DNA from: a bacterium
GTDB taxonomy: Bacteria > Myxococcota_A > UBA9160 > UBA6930
Reading direction: 5' to 3'
Length of the DNA: 32,733 nucleotides
Assembly: GCA_024228115.1 (NCBI GenBank)
Contig: JAAETT010000167.1
Span: 1-32,733 of the forward strand
The position numbers and the translations under genes are program-made. Numbering within the stretch: the stretch's first letter is position 1; the number at the start of each line of letters is the position of its first letter. The notes below the pieces were generated by a model. The model searched no databases. It was not told the origin of the DNA and saw only the letters and a list, made by a program, of their open reading frames with translations. This document shows, one piece after another, positions 1-7,377 of this stretch.

Positions 1-353
<353 letters not shown>

Positions 354-369
354 CTGGGAACTACTGAGA

Positions 370-454
370 TGGTGGAGAGGGGAGGATTCGAACCTCCGAA
401 GTCATAGACAGCAGATTTACAGTCTGCCCCGTTTGGCCGCTTCGGTACCTCTCC
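370..454 (-). tRNA. tRNA-Tyr (anticodon GTA)
   Basis: Minus-strand class II tRNA with a long variable arm. The acceptor stem is GGAGAGG/CCTCTCC, the anticodon stem-loop is CAGACTGTAAATCTG (anticodon GTA), and the T-arm is GGAGGTTCGAATCCTCC. CCA is encoded at 370-372. It corresponds in order to E. coli tyrU. Confidence 0.96.
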
Positions 455-708
455 ACGCCTCTCGAGGACGCGCCTCGATCGAATTGTTGCCCCCGCCATG
501 TGTTAGTGAATCAAAACGCACGAGAGCGTAAGACCTACCATCGCTCGCCTCGCCGATTTGCGCGGCTCTTGTGCTGCGCAACCTCCGACGAGGGACCGTG
601 GCGAGATCGAACGCTGTCGTTCTCGTTGATCAATGTGTTGTGCGGCCGAAATTGCGCCGCCCCTCTAAGCCCTGAACCCGGCCTCGAACGGTCTCATGCT
701 GCGCACCC
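455..708. other. Long spacer inside the tRNA cluster, no gene recognised
   Basis: A 254-nt gap separates tRNA-Thr(TGT) from tRNA-Tyr(GTA), while the other spacers in the cluster are 11-16 nt. A short plus-strand open frame (500-730) runs antisense into a tRNA and has no recognisable content, so I do not call it. No further tRNA, terminator or known RNA was recognised. It may hold a second promoter for the downstream tRNAs and tuf, or an unrecognised small RNA. Confidence 0.5.
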
Positions 709-785
709 TGGAGCTGGCGGAGGGACTTGAACCCACGACCTGCGGATTACAAATCCGCTGCTCTAGCCAACTGAGCTACGCCAGC
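709..785 (-). tRNA. tRNA-Thr (anticodon TGT)
   Basis: Minus-strand cloverleaf. The acceptor stem is GCTGGCG/CGCCAGC, the anticodon loop is TTTGTAA within CGGATTTGTAATCCG (anticodon TGT), and the T-arm contains GGGTTCAAGTCCC. CCA is encoded at 709-711. It is the first tRNA of the cluster and corresponds to E. coli thrU. Confidence 0.95.
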
Positions 786-868
786 CTGAGGCCGACCGAG
801 CCGGGATGATAGACACAGCCTCACCGACCCGCAACGCGCAAACGACTCCATTCCGGGGACTTACGAGG

Positions 869-1621
869 CTAGTCGCTAGCGAACCCGAACGCCTTGGCAG
901 CCCCGGCCCGTCGGACCCCCTCGAAGAGCAGAACTGCGGCGGCCGTCGAGACATTCAGGGATTCGACCTTGCCGAGCATGGGAATTCCCACCCGGAAATC
1001 CACCGCATCGCGCACACCCTGCCGGAGGCCCCGGTCCTCCGCTCCAAGCACGTAGACGAGCGGGCCCTCCCAGCTACGGGCGTCCATCTCATAGAGAGAG
1101 GCACCGTCCGCATCGGCGCCGATCGACCAGTAGCCATGCTCGCGCAGCGCCTCGAGTGCCCGCTTGAGGTTGGGAACACGCCCCACGGGGAGATGTTCGA
1201 TCGCGCCGGCACTCGCCCGGGAGACCGCCGGGGTCAGGGCTGGCGCGTGGCGGCGCGTCAGAAGCAGGCCGGAGCAGCCACACGCCTCGGCCACCCGGGC
1301 CACGGCGCCGACATTGTGCGGATCCTCGACCCCGTCGAGTGCGACCAACCACGGGCTCTCCGCGCGGGCCTCGGCGAGCAACGGCTCCAGATCGTGCTCG
1401 GGAAGCGCCCCGGCCTCGAGCCGAACGCCCTGGCTCTCGTCCCGGCCACCGCCCTGCGAACGCAGGTCGGCCACGGGGAGCTTCCGCTCCTCGGCAAGCC
1501 GTCGGATTTCTGCCAGTTCGCGCCGCTCCTCACGCCCGGGCTTGAGCTCGAGCCGCCGGAGTTCCCTCCGACCTGCCCGCAGAGCCTCCAACACGGAATG
1601 GACCCCGGTCAGCCACTCCAT
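869..1621 (-). CDS. rlmB: 23S rRNA (guanosine-2'-O)-methyltransferase RlmB (TrmH/SpoU family)
   Basis: Predicted SPOUT methyltransferase that 2'-O-methylates G2251 (E. coli numbering) in the peptidyl-transferase P loop of 23S rRNA, using S-adenosylmethionine. The 250 residues match the usual length. An N-terminal substrate-binding region (about 1-75) is followed by the SpoU catalytic domain. Motif 1 is NVGAVARVAEACG (103-115). Motif 2 is VYVLGAEDRGLR (189-200). Motif 3 is IPMLGKVESLNVSTAAA (213-229), which forms the trefoil knot and cofactor pocket. It lies just upstream of the tRNA-tuf cluster on the same strand, so translation-related genes are grouped. TrmH-type tRNA methylases share the motifs, but the overall length and the MEWLTGVHSVLEAL opening favour RlmB. 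Confidence 0.92.
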   Translation of the reverse strand: MEWLTGVHSVLEALRAGRRELRRLELKPGREERRELAEIRRLAEERKLPVADLRSQGGGRDESQGVRLEAGALPEHDLEPLLAEARAESPWLVALDGVEDPHNVGAVARVAEACGCSGLLLTRRHAPALTPAVSRASAGAIEHLPVGRVPNLKRALEALREHGYWSIGADADGASLYEMDARSWEGPLVYVLGAEDRGLRQGVRDAVDFRVGIPMLGKVESLNVSTAAAVLLFEGVRRAGAAKAFGFASD

Positions 1622-1794
1622 CTTGAGGACATTCCTTGCGAGCTTGCGTCTTGGGCGCGGTGGGGGCGATTAGGCTTCATCCAGGGGGGCAACATCGCAG
1701 GCAACCCTCCTCTCCGCATCCTTCGGCTGGAGCCAACACCGCAAACGATTGAGGTTGCAGGTGTTTTGACTCGAACCGGATGCTCCGGGAGTCC

Positions 1795-3195
1795 CTACGA
1801 AAGCGCCTCTCGGCGATGGGCCCGCAGGGATTCGAGGACCTGATCCGGGTCTTCCACTCTCGGGTGTTTCTTCACCTCGAACTCCAGGTAGGCAACCAAC
1901 TCCCCGAGCGCGCCCATCAGCTGCTCCTCCCGGTTTCCAGGCAGTTTGAGTGCACGCCCGACCAGGACGTCCGCGTCCAGCCCGCCATTCGAAGTCAGGC
2001 TCACGCCGGTAAGCAGTGCCGGAAAACGGCCCGTCGCGTCGTCGAGCACCCGGTCGAGCCGATCCACGACCGCGGCTTCATCGCCTTCACTCTCCACGAG
2101 CACGCCCACCAGCTCGGCGATCAGCTTCGCAAGGGAACCGACCCGCGCGCGCAACGCTTCCTGATCGACACCTTCCGGGCCATACTCCCCGAGCAGGCCG
2201 CTGGTCTCCGGCAGCCGCATCAGCTGTACGGCACCGACCAGACGAAGCAGCTGAATACTCCGAGCGGCTGAGGCGGGATCGAAATCCAACACCCGGCACA
2301 CCTCGTCGAACGAGCGGCCGACGCCGATGGCATCGGCCAAGGCCCGCTCGTTCCCGCCGAGATCCGATCGGAAGCTCTCGACCCGGGCCAGGCCCACGCG
2401 AGGATCTCGCAGCACGGTCAAGAACTTGGTCAGTTCGTCGTTTCGCTGAAGACCCTCGTCCACGAGCCGCGCCGTCTCGAGTGCCAGGCGAACCACATTG
2501 TCAGGCTCGACCTCGCCCTCCCAGAACCAGACGGTGCCGCTGGCGTAGGCGAAGAGCGAGCGGACGACTTCTGCGACCTGATACTTCACCCCATTCCAGA
2601 GCTCACGGGGAGAGAGCAGACTGCACTCGACCAGGACCTTGCCGAAGCGGTCCCCGGCATCGGCGGGCCGAAACCGCCGCTCGGCTTCGCGCAGCTGCCC
2701 CAGATCGATCACGCCCGCGCGGAGCAGGCACTCGCCGAGGCGATCCACCCGCTGATTCGAGGAGGCGAAGATCACTTCGCCGCGGTCGAAGTACACGATC
2801 TTGCGGTGGTCCCGATATCGGAAGCGCAGCAGGCCGGAGCGTTCTGCGACGTGAATCGATCGGAGCACGGATGCGAGCGGAAAGGTCTCGATTTCCGCTC
2901 GAAGGACCGGCGCCGAACGGGGCAGGCCTTCCTCGTCATCGAGCCCCCGTGCCAAGGTGACCGTCGTCGGCCCGACCTCCAGCAGACCGAGGCGATCTCC
3001 CTCAGGCAGACCCAGCCGCTCGATCAGCGCATCTCCCAGCGTTCCCAGATCTCCGGCCACAAGCGTCCCCCACGTCGGCCGGTTCGGCCGCGACGCTTTT
3101 CCATCGACCGCGGGCGGCTTTCCCTTGAGGATGGGCCGCCAGTCGGGGCTCAAGTTGCCGGTCGGTGAGGGCGAAGCGAGAGGAGGGGGAAACAT
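1795..3195 (-). CDS. DUF4388 (PATAN-domain) protein
   Basis: A cytosolic protein with a DUF4388/PATAN domain, a family frequent in Myxococcota and relatives and often linked to two-component and GTPase signalling. The diagnostic stretch reads FPLASVLRSIHVAERSG, then LLRFRYRDHRKIVYFDRGEV and IFASSNQRVDRLGECLL: the typical 'gain of colour' strand pairs followed by a helical DUF4388 tail. The C-terminal half is helical with a winged-helix-like patch but no catalytic motif. The start is uncertain. ATGs at 3195/3198 would overlap the start of the divergent PilZ gene, and the first 30 residues are low-complexity and proline-rich. A GTG at 3060 behind GGGGGA is a sensible alternative (421 residues). 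Together with the PilZ neighbour, a role in surface or motility signalling is plausible but unproven. Confidence 0.8.
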   Translation of the reverse strand: MFPPPLASPSPTGNLSPDWRPILKGKPPAVDGKASRPNRPTWGTLVAGDLGTLGDALIERLGLPEGDRLGLLEVGPTTVTLARGLDDEEGLPRSAPVLRAEIETFPLASVLRSIHVAERSGLLRFRYRDHRKIVYFDRGEVIFASSNQRVDRLGECLLRAGVIDLGQLREAERRFRPADAGDRFGKVLVECSLLSPRELWNGVKYQVAEVVRSLFAYASGTVWFWEGEVEPDNVVRLALETARLVDEGLQRNDELTKFLTVLRDPRVGLARVESFRSDLGGNERALADAIGVGRSFDEVCRVLDFDPASAARSIQLLRLVGAVQLMRLPETSGLLGEYGPEGVDQEALRARVGSLAKLIAELVGVLVESEGDEAAVVDRLDRVLDDATGRFPALLTGVSLTSNGGLDADVLVGRALKLPGNREEQLMGALGELVAYLEFEVKKHPRVEDPDQVLESLRAHRREALS

Positions 3196-3196
3196 C

Positions 3197-3589
3197 ATGA
3201 CGGACTCGTTCGACCGATCCCGCCGGCATCGCCGCGTAACGGTGCACGTCCCGGTACACATCACGACCATCGATCCGGAAACGGATCCGCGCACCGGGCA
3301 TTCCTACTTCCGCGATACGCGAGAGTATGTGGCGAACGTGTCCCGCGGCGGTGCGTTCATCCGCACGGATGATCCGCCCTCCCCGGGCCAGCGCGTCCTC
3401 GTCCAGATCCATGTGCCCGACGAAGCGCCGGTCGAGACGATCGGTCGAATCGCCTGGTCGAAGCGTGTGATCGCGCCCGCCGGTGAGACCGAGGACGACG
3501 AAGCCGGGGCTGGCATCGAGTTCATCGCCGAGTCGAACAGGCTCAAGGAAATCACCGACGCCCTCGACCTGCCCTCAGAGGAACGCTAG
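3197..3589 (+). CDS. PilZ-domain protein (probable c-di-GMP receptor)
   Basis: A stand-alone PilZ protein of 130 residues, predicted to bind cyclic di-GMP. The N-terminal RSRRHRRVTVHVPV supplies an RxxxR-type motif. The second signature follows as YVANVSRGGAFIRTDDP, the equivalent of (D/N)xSxxG. The rest is a six-stranded barrel (VLVQIHVP, ETIGRIAWSK) and a C-terminal helix. The ATG at 3197 is preceded by a strong ribosome site (AGGAGGGGG, 3181-3189), which fixes the start. It is divergent from the DUF4388 gene and convergent with tRNA-Leu across a giant palindrome that begins 2 nt after the stop codon. Many Myxococcota single-domain PilZ proteins have this size. The partner or output is not evident. 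Confidence 0.9.
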   Translation: MTDSFDRSRRHRRVTVHVPVHITTIDPETDPRTGHSYFRDTREYVANVSRGGAFIRTDDPPSPGQRVLVQIHVPDEAPVETIGRIAWSKRVIAPAGETEDDEAGAGIEFIAESNRLKEITDALDLPSEER

Positions 3590-3590
3590 C

Positions 3591-3697
3591 CGAGCAAGTC
3601 AACAGCGGGGACGGGGTTTACAATTGACTTTTCGGAGGGGGCTCCGCCCCCTCCGAAAAGTCAATTGTAAACCCCGTCCCCGCTGTTGACTTGCTCG
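3591..3697. repeat. Giant palindromic repeat, copy 1 (52-bp perfect arms)
   Basis: A perfect 52-bp inverted repeat (3591-3642 with 3646-3697) around a 3-nt loop, TCC. It is modular: outer arm 3591-3601, a 29-bp core 3602-3630 (beginning ACAGCGGGGACGGGGTTTAC), and an apex arm 3631-3642 ending AGGGGGC. The same 29-bp core occurs in the hairpin at 22522-22620 with different outer and apex arms. It sits between the stop of the PilZ gene and the 3' end of tRNA-Leu, so it could act as a bidirectional terminator. The size and sharing suggest a dispersed REP-like element. No coding capacity. Confidence 0.95.
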
Positions 3698-3706
3698 CTT
3701 GGAGGT

Positions 3707-3792
3707 TGGTGCCCGGAGCAGGACTCGAACCTGCACGGCCAATGGCCAGACGATTTTAAGTCGTCCGCGTCTACCCGTTCCGCCATCCGGGC
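3707..3792 (-). tRNA. tRNA-Leu (anticodon TAA)
   Basis: Minus-strand class II tRNA with a long variable arm. The acceptor stem is GCCCGGA/TCCGGGC, the anticodon stem-loop is GACGACTTAAAATCGTC (anticodon TAA), and the T-arm contains CAGGTTCGAGTCCTG. CCA is encoded at 3707-3709. Its 3' end lies 9 nt from palindrome copy 1. An unknown gene ends 4 nt upstream of its 5' end. Confidence 0.95.
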
Positions 3793-3796
3793 GCCG

Positions 3797-4099
3797 TCAG
3801 CCGGCGATCTCGATCCGCTCCCGCACGCCATCCTGCGCCAGCAACTCCTCGAGGGTGTCGCGGTCGAGAAGGGTCGTGCGCTGGTAGCCCCACTCGGGAG
3901 ACTCGATCTCCAGCCGATAGATTTCGCGCGGCCGCTCGAAGATCTGGCGAATGCGCACCGTGTGCTCACCGCCCTGGATCTCGGCCATGAGCGAGAGGAG
4001 AATTCTCTCGACGCGCCGCGCCGAGCGCACTGCAGGATGCAGGTGCTGCTCAAAAGCGCGATTGCGGCTCGGAATTCGGAAGCGGCCCGGCTGAGTCAT
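3797..4099 (-). CDS. Small protein of unknown function
   Basis: A 100-residue basic/acidic soluble protein that I do not recognise. It begins MTQPGRFRIPSRNRAFEQHL, has a helical middle (ARRVERILLSLMAEIQGG), then beta-like segments (IYRLEIESPEWGYQRTTLLD) and a helical end. No signal peptide or membrane segment is seen. The ATG at 4097-4099 is chosen. An upstream in-frame ATG (4160-4162) would place the N-terminus inside a strong hairpin (4147-4172) that more likely ends the hsp20 transcript. The gene stops 4 nt before tRNA-Leu on the same strand, so the two may be co-transcribed. GC-rich third positions and a frame without internal stops support coding. Confidence 0.55.
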   Translation of the reverse strand: MTQPGRFRIPSRNRAFEQHLHPAVRSARRVERILLSLMAEIQGGEHTVRIRQIFERPREIYRLEIESPEWGYQRTTLLDRDTLEELLAQDGVRERIEIAG

Positions 4100-4146
4100 C
4101 CACAAGAGGATGCCCCTCAGGCTCGCCGTGTTCAAGCACGATCCGA

Positions 4147-4172
4147 CGGCGGCCCGAAACATCGGGCCGCCG
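4147..4172 (-). terminator. Hairpin downstream of hsp20, possible terminator
   Basis: A perfect 11-bp stem (CGGCGGCCCGA/TCGGGCCGCCG) with a 4-nt loop, 28 bp past the hsp20 stop codon. There is no T-rich tract after it in the minus-strand direction, so it is at best a weak or Rho-aided terminator. Confidence 0.4.
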
Positions 4173-4200
4173 GGAGCAAACCAGCGGGGATCGCTGCTGC

Positions 4201-4641
4201 TCAGTGCACGGCGACGGGAATCTGACGCGGCTTGCGACGCTCGATCTTGGGGACGCGGACGCAGAGGACGCCATCCTTGAACGTCGCTTCGATCTTCTCG
4301 ACGTCGACCTCCTCGCGGAAGACGACGGCGCGGGCAAACTTGCCGCTGCGGCGCTCGGCACGGACCAGCCGCCTTTCGGAGGCCTCGCCTTCTGAAGCCT
4401 CGCCTCCGGAAATTTCGGGTACGGAGCGCTCACCCCGAATCGTGAGCGTGCCTTCGTTGAAGGCCACGTCCACCTCTCCCTGCTTCACGCCGGGGAGATC
4501 GGCCAGGATCTCGTATCGATCGGCGTGCTCCAACATATCGATCGCAGGTGTGAAGAACTCGCTGGGGGCCGCGCTCTGCAGCGCTCCATCGAGCTCACTG
4601 AACCAACGATCGAATCTCGTGGGAAGGGAAACGGTTCGCAT
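4201..4641 (-). CDS. Small heat-shock protein, Hsp20/alpha-crystallin family
   Basis: An ATP-independent holdase chaperone that keeps unfolding proteins soluble. About 146 residues. A short N-terminal arm (MRTVSLPTRFDRWFSELDG) precedes the alpha-crystallin domain, FTPAIDMLEHADRYEILADL through the conserved LPGV and the GTLTIRGERS strand. The C-terminal end of the domain is FKDGVLCVRVPK, followed by a tail with an IPV-type motif (RQIPVAVH) that normally docks subunits into oligomers. Two tandem ATGs (4644 and 4641) follow AAGGAGG; the second has the better spacing. No CIRCE or clear heat-shock promoter was seen. An acidic/serine insert (GGEASEGEASERR) lies in the loop before strand 6. Confidence 0.93.
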   Translation of the reverse strand: MRTVSLPTRFDRWFSELDGALQSAAPSEFFTPAIDMLEHADRYEILADLPGVKQGEVDVAFNEGTLTIRGERSVPEISGGEASEGEASERRLVRAERRSGKFARAVVFREEVDVEKIEATFKDGVLCVRVPKIERRKPRQIPVAVH

Positions 4642-4710
4642 CATGCTTCCTCCTTGTGGAGGATGTCTATGCACCTACGCGAAGCTGTCAAACCCGAAAT
4701 AGCGTCCCCG

Positions 4711-6138
4711 CTACCTGCGCCAGAACGCGGGAGAGAAGATCACCATCAGCGTGAAGATCTCGAGCCGTCCGGCAACCATCAAAAGGCAGAGGCTTAGCTT
4801 CACATAGGCAGGGAGATGCGCGAAGTTGCCGGCGGGCCCCACCGCGCCGAAACCCGGCCCGACATTCGAGACCGCGGTGAGCGAAGTGGACACGGCCGTC
4901 ATCACGTCGTAGCCCGCGGAGCCGACGACCAGGGAGCCCAGGAACGTCAGCAACAAGTAGGCGATGAAGAACACGCCCACGCCGGCGATCACATCGTCGG
5001 CGATCGCCCGATCATTGAAGCGCACGGTGTGAACCGCATGGGGGTGGATGATCCGTCGCAGCGCGACCTGGAACGAGCGCAAGCCGAGCACGACACGCAT
5101 CAACTTCAACCCACCCGACGTCGACCCGGCCATGCCGCCGAGCGCCAGGAGCGGAACGAGCAGCAGTTGTGGGAGCGCGGGCCACAATTCGTAGTCGGCG
5201 GTGCCGTAGCCGGTGGTCGTCAACAACGAGACCACCTGGAAGGCCGCATCCCGGAGTGGTGCAGTTTCCCCCGCGGAAGCCAGCCCCACCGCCACGACGC
5301 CGATCCACGCGGCCGCAGTCGCCACATAGAAGCGCAACTCCGAATCCCGGAAGACCTGCCGGAAGCGCCCCATCAGCAGCTGATGGTGGAGCACGGAGTT
5401 TATTCCGGCGGCAAACATGAAGAAGACGACCAGCCACTGAATGAGCGGCGAGAACGCGCCGAGAGAGGCCGACCTGGTCGAGAAACCGCCGGTGGAAAGC
5501 GTCGTCAGGGCATGACAGAGCGCATCGAAGGGCCCCATCCCCGCAGCCCACAGGGCCAGGAAGGCGACCCCGGTAAGACCCACGTAGATCAGCCAGAGCC
5601 GACGCGCGGTATTGGCGACCCGGGGCGTGAGCTTGTCGGTGATCGGGCCGGGAACCTCCGCCTTGAACATCTGCATGCCGCCAATGCCGAGCAGCGGGAG
5701 GATGGCGACCGCGAATACGATGATGCCCATGCCGCCGATCCACTGACTGAGCGAGCGCCACAGATGAAGGGCCCGCGGAGCGCTCTCCAGATCGGTCATC
5801 ACGGTGGAGCCTGTGGTCGTGAAACCTGCGGAGGATTCGAAGAGCGCGTCGACCGGGCCGAGCACGCCCGACAACATGTAGGGGAGCGCGCCGAAAGTCG
5901 AAGCGACCAACCAGCCTCCTGCCACGACCAGGAAGGCATCGCGATTGCGCATGCGCCGATTGGGTGCCCGTGCGGAGATCGCCAGAGGCAGGCCGAGCAC
6001 CGCTGCGGTGATCGCGCTCAGCAGATAGGGCGAGAAGGGTTCACCCGCTGCCAGAGCCGCGAGCGTTGGAATGCCGAGCAGCCCGGCCAGCCCTACCAGT
6101 AGCCAGCCCAGGATCTCCAGATCCAGGAGCAGGTTCAC
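4711..6138 (-). CDS. trkH: TrkH/KtrB-family potassium uptake channel subunit
   Basis: An inner-membrane K+ translocating subunit of 475 residues, the usual TrkH length, with about ten membrane spans in four pore-loop repeats. The selectivity-filter segments are visible: SAGFTTTGSTV, TLSTGGFSTRSASLG, LTTTGYGTADYELWP and SNVGPGFGAVGP. The family signature GGMGIIVFAVAILPLLGIGG is present, and the protein ends in a complete C-terminus (IFSPAFWRR). The gating partner TrkA/KtrA is not encoded in the window, although the two are often adjacent. The ATG at 6138 follows a GGGGG ribosome site. The gene is followed by hsp20 and preceded by a TetR regulator, all on the same strand. Confidence 0.95.
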   Translation of the reverse strand: MNLLLDLEILGWLLVGLAGLLGIPTLAALAAGEPFSPYLLSAITAAVLGLPLAISARAPNRRMRNRDAFLVVAGGWLVASTFGALPYMLSGVLGPVDALFESSAGFTTTGSTVMTDLESAPRALHLWRSLSQWIGGMGIIVFAVAILPLLGIGGMQMFKAEVPGPITDKLTPRVANTARRLWLIYVGLTGVAFLALWAAGMGPFDALCHALTTLSTGGFSTRSASLGAFSPLIQWLVVFFMFAAGINSVLHHQLLMGRFRQVFRDSELRFYVATAAAWIGVVAVGLASAGETAPLRDAAFQVVSLLTTTGYGTADYELWPALPQLLLVPLLALGGMAGSTSGGLKLMRVVLGLRSFQVALRRIIHPHAVHTVRFNDRAIADDVIAGVGVFFIAYLLLTFLGSLVVGSAGYDVMTAVSTSLTAVSNVGPGFGAVGPAGNFAHLPAYVKLSLCLLMVAGRLEIFTLMVIFSPAFWRR

Positions 6139-6212
6139 TGTCCCCCCTTTCGAGCGGGACTAGCTTCACGCCCTCAGGCGCAGCTCGCAATGGCGGGCGT
6201 CTGGGTTCGAGA

Positions 6213-7148
6213 TCAGTCGGCCGGCGGTAGACAAGTCTCCAAGAGAGCCGAGGCGAAGACCCGAAGCTCCCGATCGAGTGCCTCATCGCTCACGCCAGGC
6301 CGCGCCGATGCGGGCAGAGCGGCCAAGGACGGTAGACAGGCCAACGCGAATGCCGCCGGGGCAAAGCGAGCCGGATCGCTCAGGGAAGAGGAGCGGAGAA
6401 GAAGCGCCCGGAGTTCGGCGAGCCGGTGAGCGGCCGCCAAGGCGTTGACGGGGGACGAATTCGAGTCCTGTTGCCACAGCGGCGCCAGCTCCTCCACGAG
6501 GGGATGCTCGCTCGCGGGCGCCTTGAGCGCGCGGTTCCAGGCCTCGCCAACGTGCTGGACCAGGCTCGCCAATGTCACATCCGGTTGCGGATTCACCGCC
6601 GCCTGGAACGTCACCGCTTGCGTAGCCGCCATCAGCACCCACAACGCGGCGCCCACATCATCGCGACGCAGTCCGGGCCAATGCTTGACCGCCAGCTGCT
6701 GAAGGGCCGTCGGGAAAACCGATTGAGCCTCGAGGACCCGGGCCAGCGCCGATTGGCCATACAGCTCACCGCACTCGCTCTCAAGGGTGCGATGCACGTG
6801 CGCGTCCGTCCACCGGCTCTGCAGGAGGAATTCCACGAGGGCTCCAAGCGCCTGGCCAAGCGGCTCGCCCGCCCCCTTGGCCAGGCAATCCCCGACCAGC
6901 TCGTCCTCGACAGCGAGGCTCTGATCGATCAGTGTCCGGACCACCGATTCCTTGTCCGCGAAATACTGGTAGAGCGAGCCCACGCTGTAGCCCGCGATCT
7001 GCGCGATTCGATTCGTCGAGGCCGCGTCATAGCCGTCCCGACGGAGGACACGATCGGCCGCCTCGAGAATCGATTTGACGGTTTGCCGCGAGCGAGCCTG
7101 AATCGGCTTCTTGCGGAGATGCCTACGGGACGGAGATGTGGCCAACAC
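6213..7148 (-). CDS. TetR-family transcriptional regulator
   Basis: A DNA-binding repressor of 311 residues, longer than typical TetR proteins (about 200). The N-terminal domain has RKKPIQARSRQTVKSILEAA and the recognition helix segment IAQIAGYSVGSLYQYFADKE, a textbook TetR HTH. The ligand-binding half is all-helical. About 100 extra C-terminal residues (from LAPLWQQDSN) are helical and unassigned. The start is taken as GTG at 7146-7148, because AGGAG lies 6 nt upstream; the longer frame upstream has no ribosome site. It is divergent from the TPR/barrel-sigma-protease operon, and a 7-bp palindrome lies between them, so it may control that operon or itself. The ligand is unknown. Confidence 0.88.
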   Translation of the reverse strand: MLATSPSRRHLRKKPIQARSRQTVKSILEAADRVLRRDGYDAASTNRIAQIAGYSVGSLYQYFADKESVVRTLIDQSLAVEDELVGDCLAKGAGEPLGQALGALVEFLLQSRWTDAHVHRTLESECGELYGQSALARVLEAQSVFPTALQQLAVKHWPGLRRDDVGAALWVLMAATQAVTFQAAVNPQPDVTLASLVQHVGEAWNRALKAPASEHPLVEELAPLWQQDSNSSPVNALAAAHRLAELRALLLRSSSLSDPARFAPAAFALACLPSLAALPASARPGVSDEALDRELRVFASALLETCLPPAD

Positions 7149-7280
7149 AGCGTACTCCTGCGCGAGTTTGACCCTAAGGGCCGTTGACCGTTGGTGATCG
7201 CGACTCGCATTTGGGTTCCCCAGAGCGGAGAAAAACTGGAACCCTAGCGGGCCCGACGGGCCACTCACCGGGTACACGGC

Positions 7281-7297
7281 GACCTGTCGAACAGGTC
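7281..7297. promoter_or_regulatory. Inverted repeat in the divergent promoter region, possible TetR operator
   Basis: GACCTGT-CGA-ACAGGTC is a perfect 7-bp inverted repeat with a 3-nt spacer, in the 229-bp gap between the TetR gene and the surface-system operon. TetR regulators often bind such palindromes between divergent genes. A GGAAC (7305-7309), the kind of -35 element used by ECF sigma factors, lies just downstream toward the operon, but no convincing -10 was found. Function is inferred. Confidence 0.35.
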
Positions 7298-7377
7298 CCC
7301 CGGGGGAACATCTTCTACCCCGTTCAAATTCTGGACCCTTCTGGTGTTAGGGTTCTTCCCGAGGCCATTTCCGGAAC

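Noticed and set aside
500-730. Short frame in the tRNA spacer
   Set aside because: Runs antisense into tRNA-Thr(TGT); no signal, motif or ribosome site.
806-1843. Long plus-strand open frame opposite rlmB
   Set aside because: Shadow of rlmB in GC-rich DNA; no family motif, whereas the minus strand has all SpoU motifs.
3591-3697. Palindrome as an ordinary intrinsic terminator
   Set aside because: 52-bp perfect arms without a T-tract, and a shared core 19 kb away, fit a dispersed repeat better; a termination side effect remains possible.
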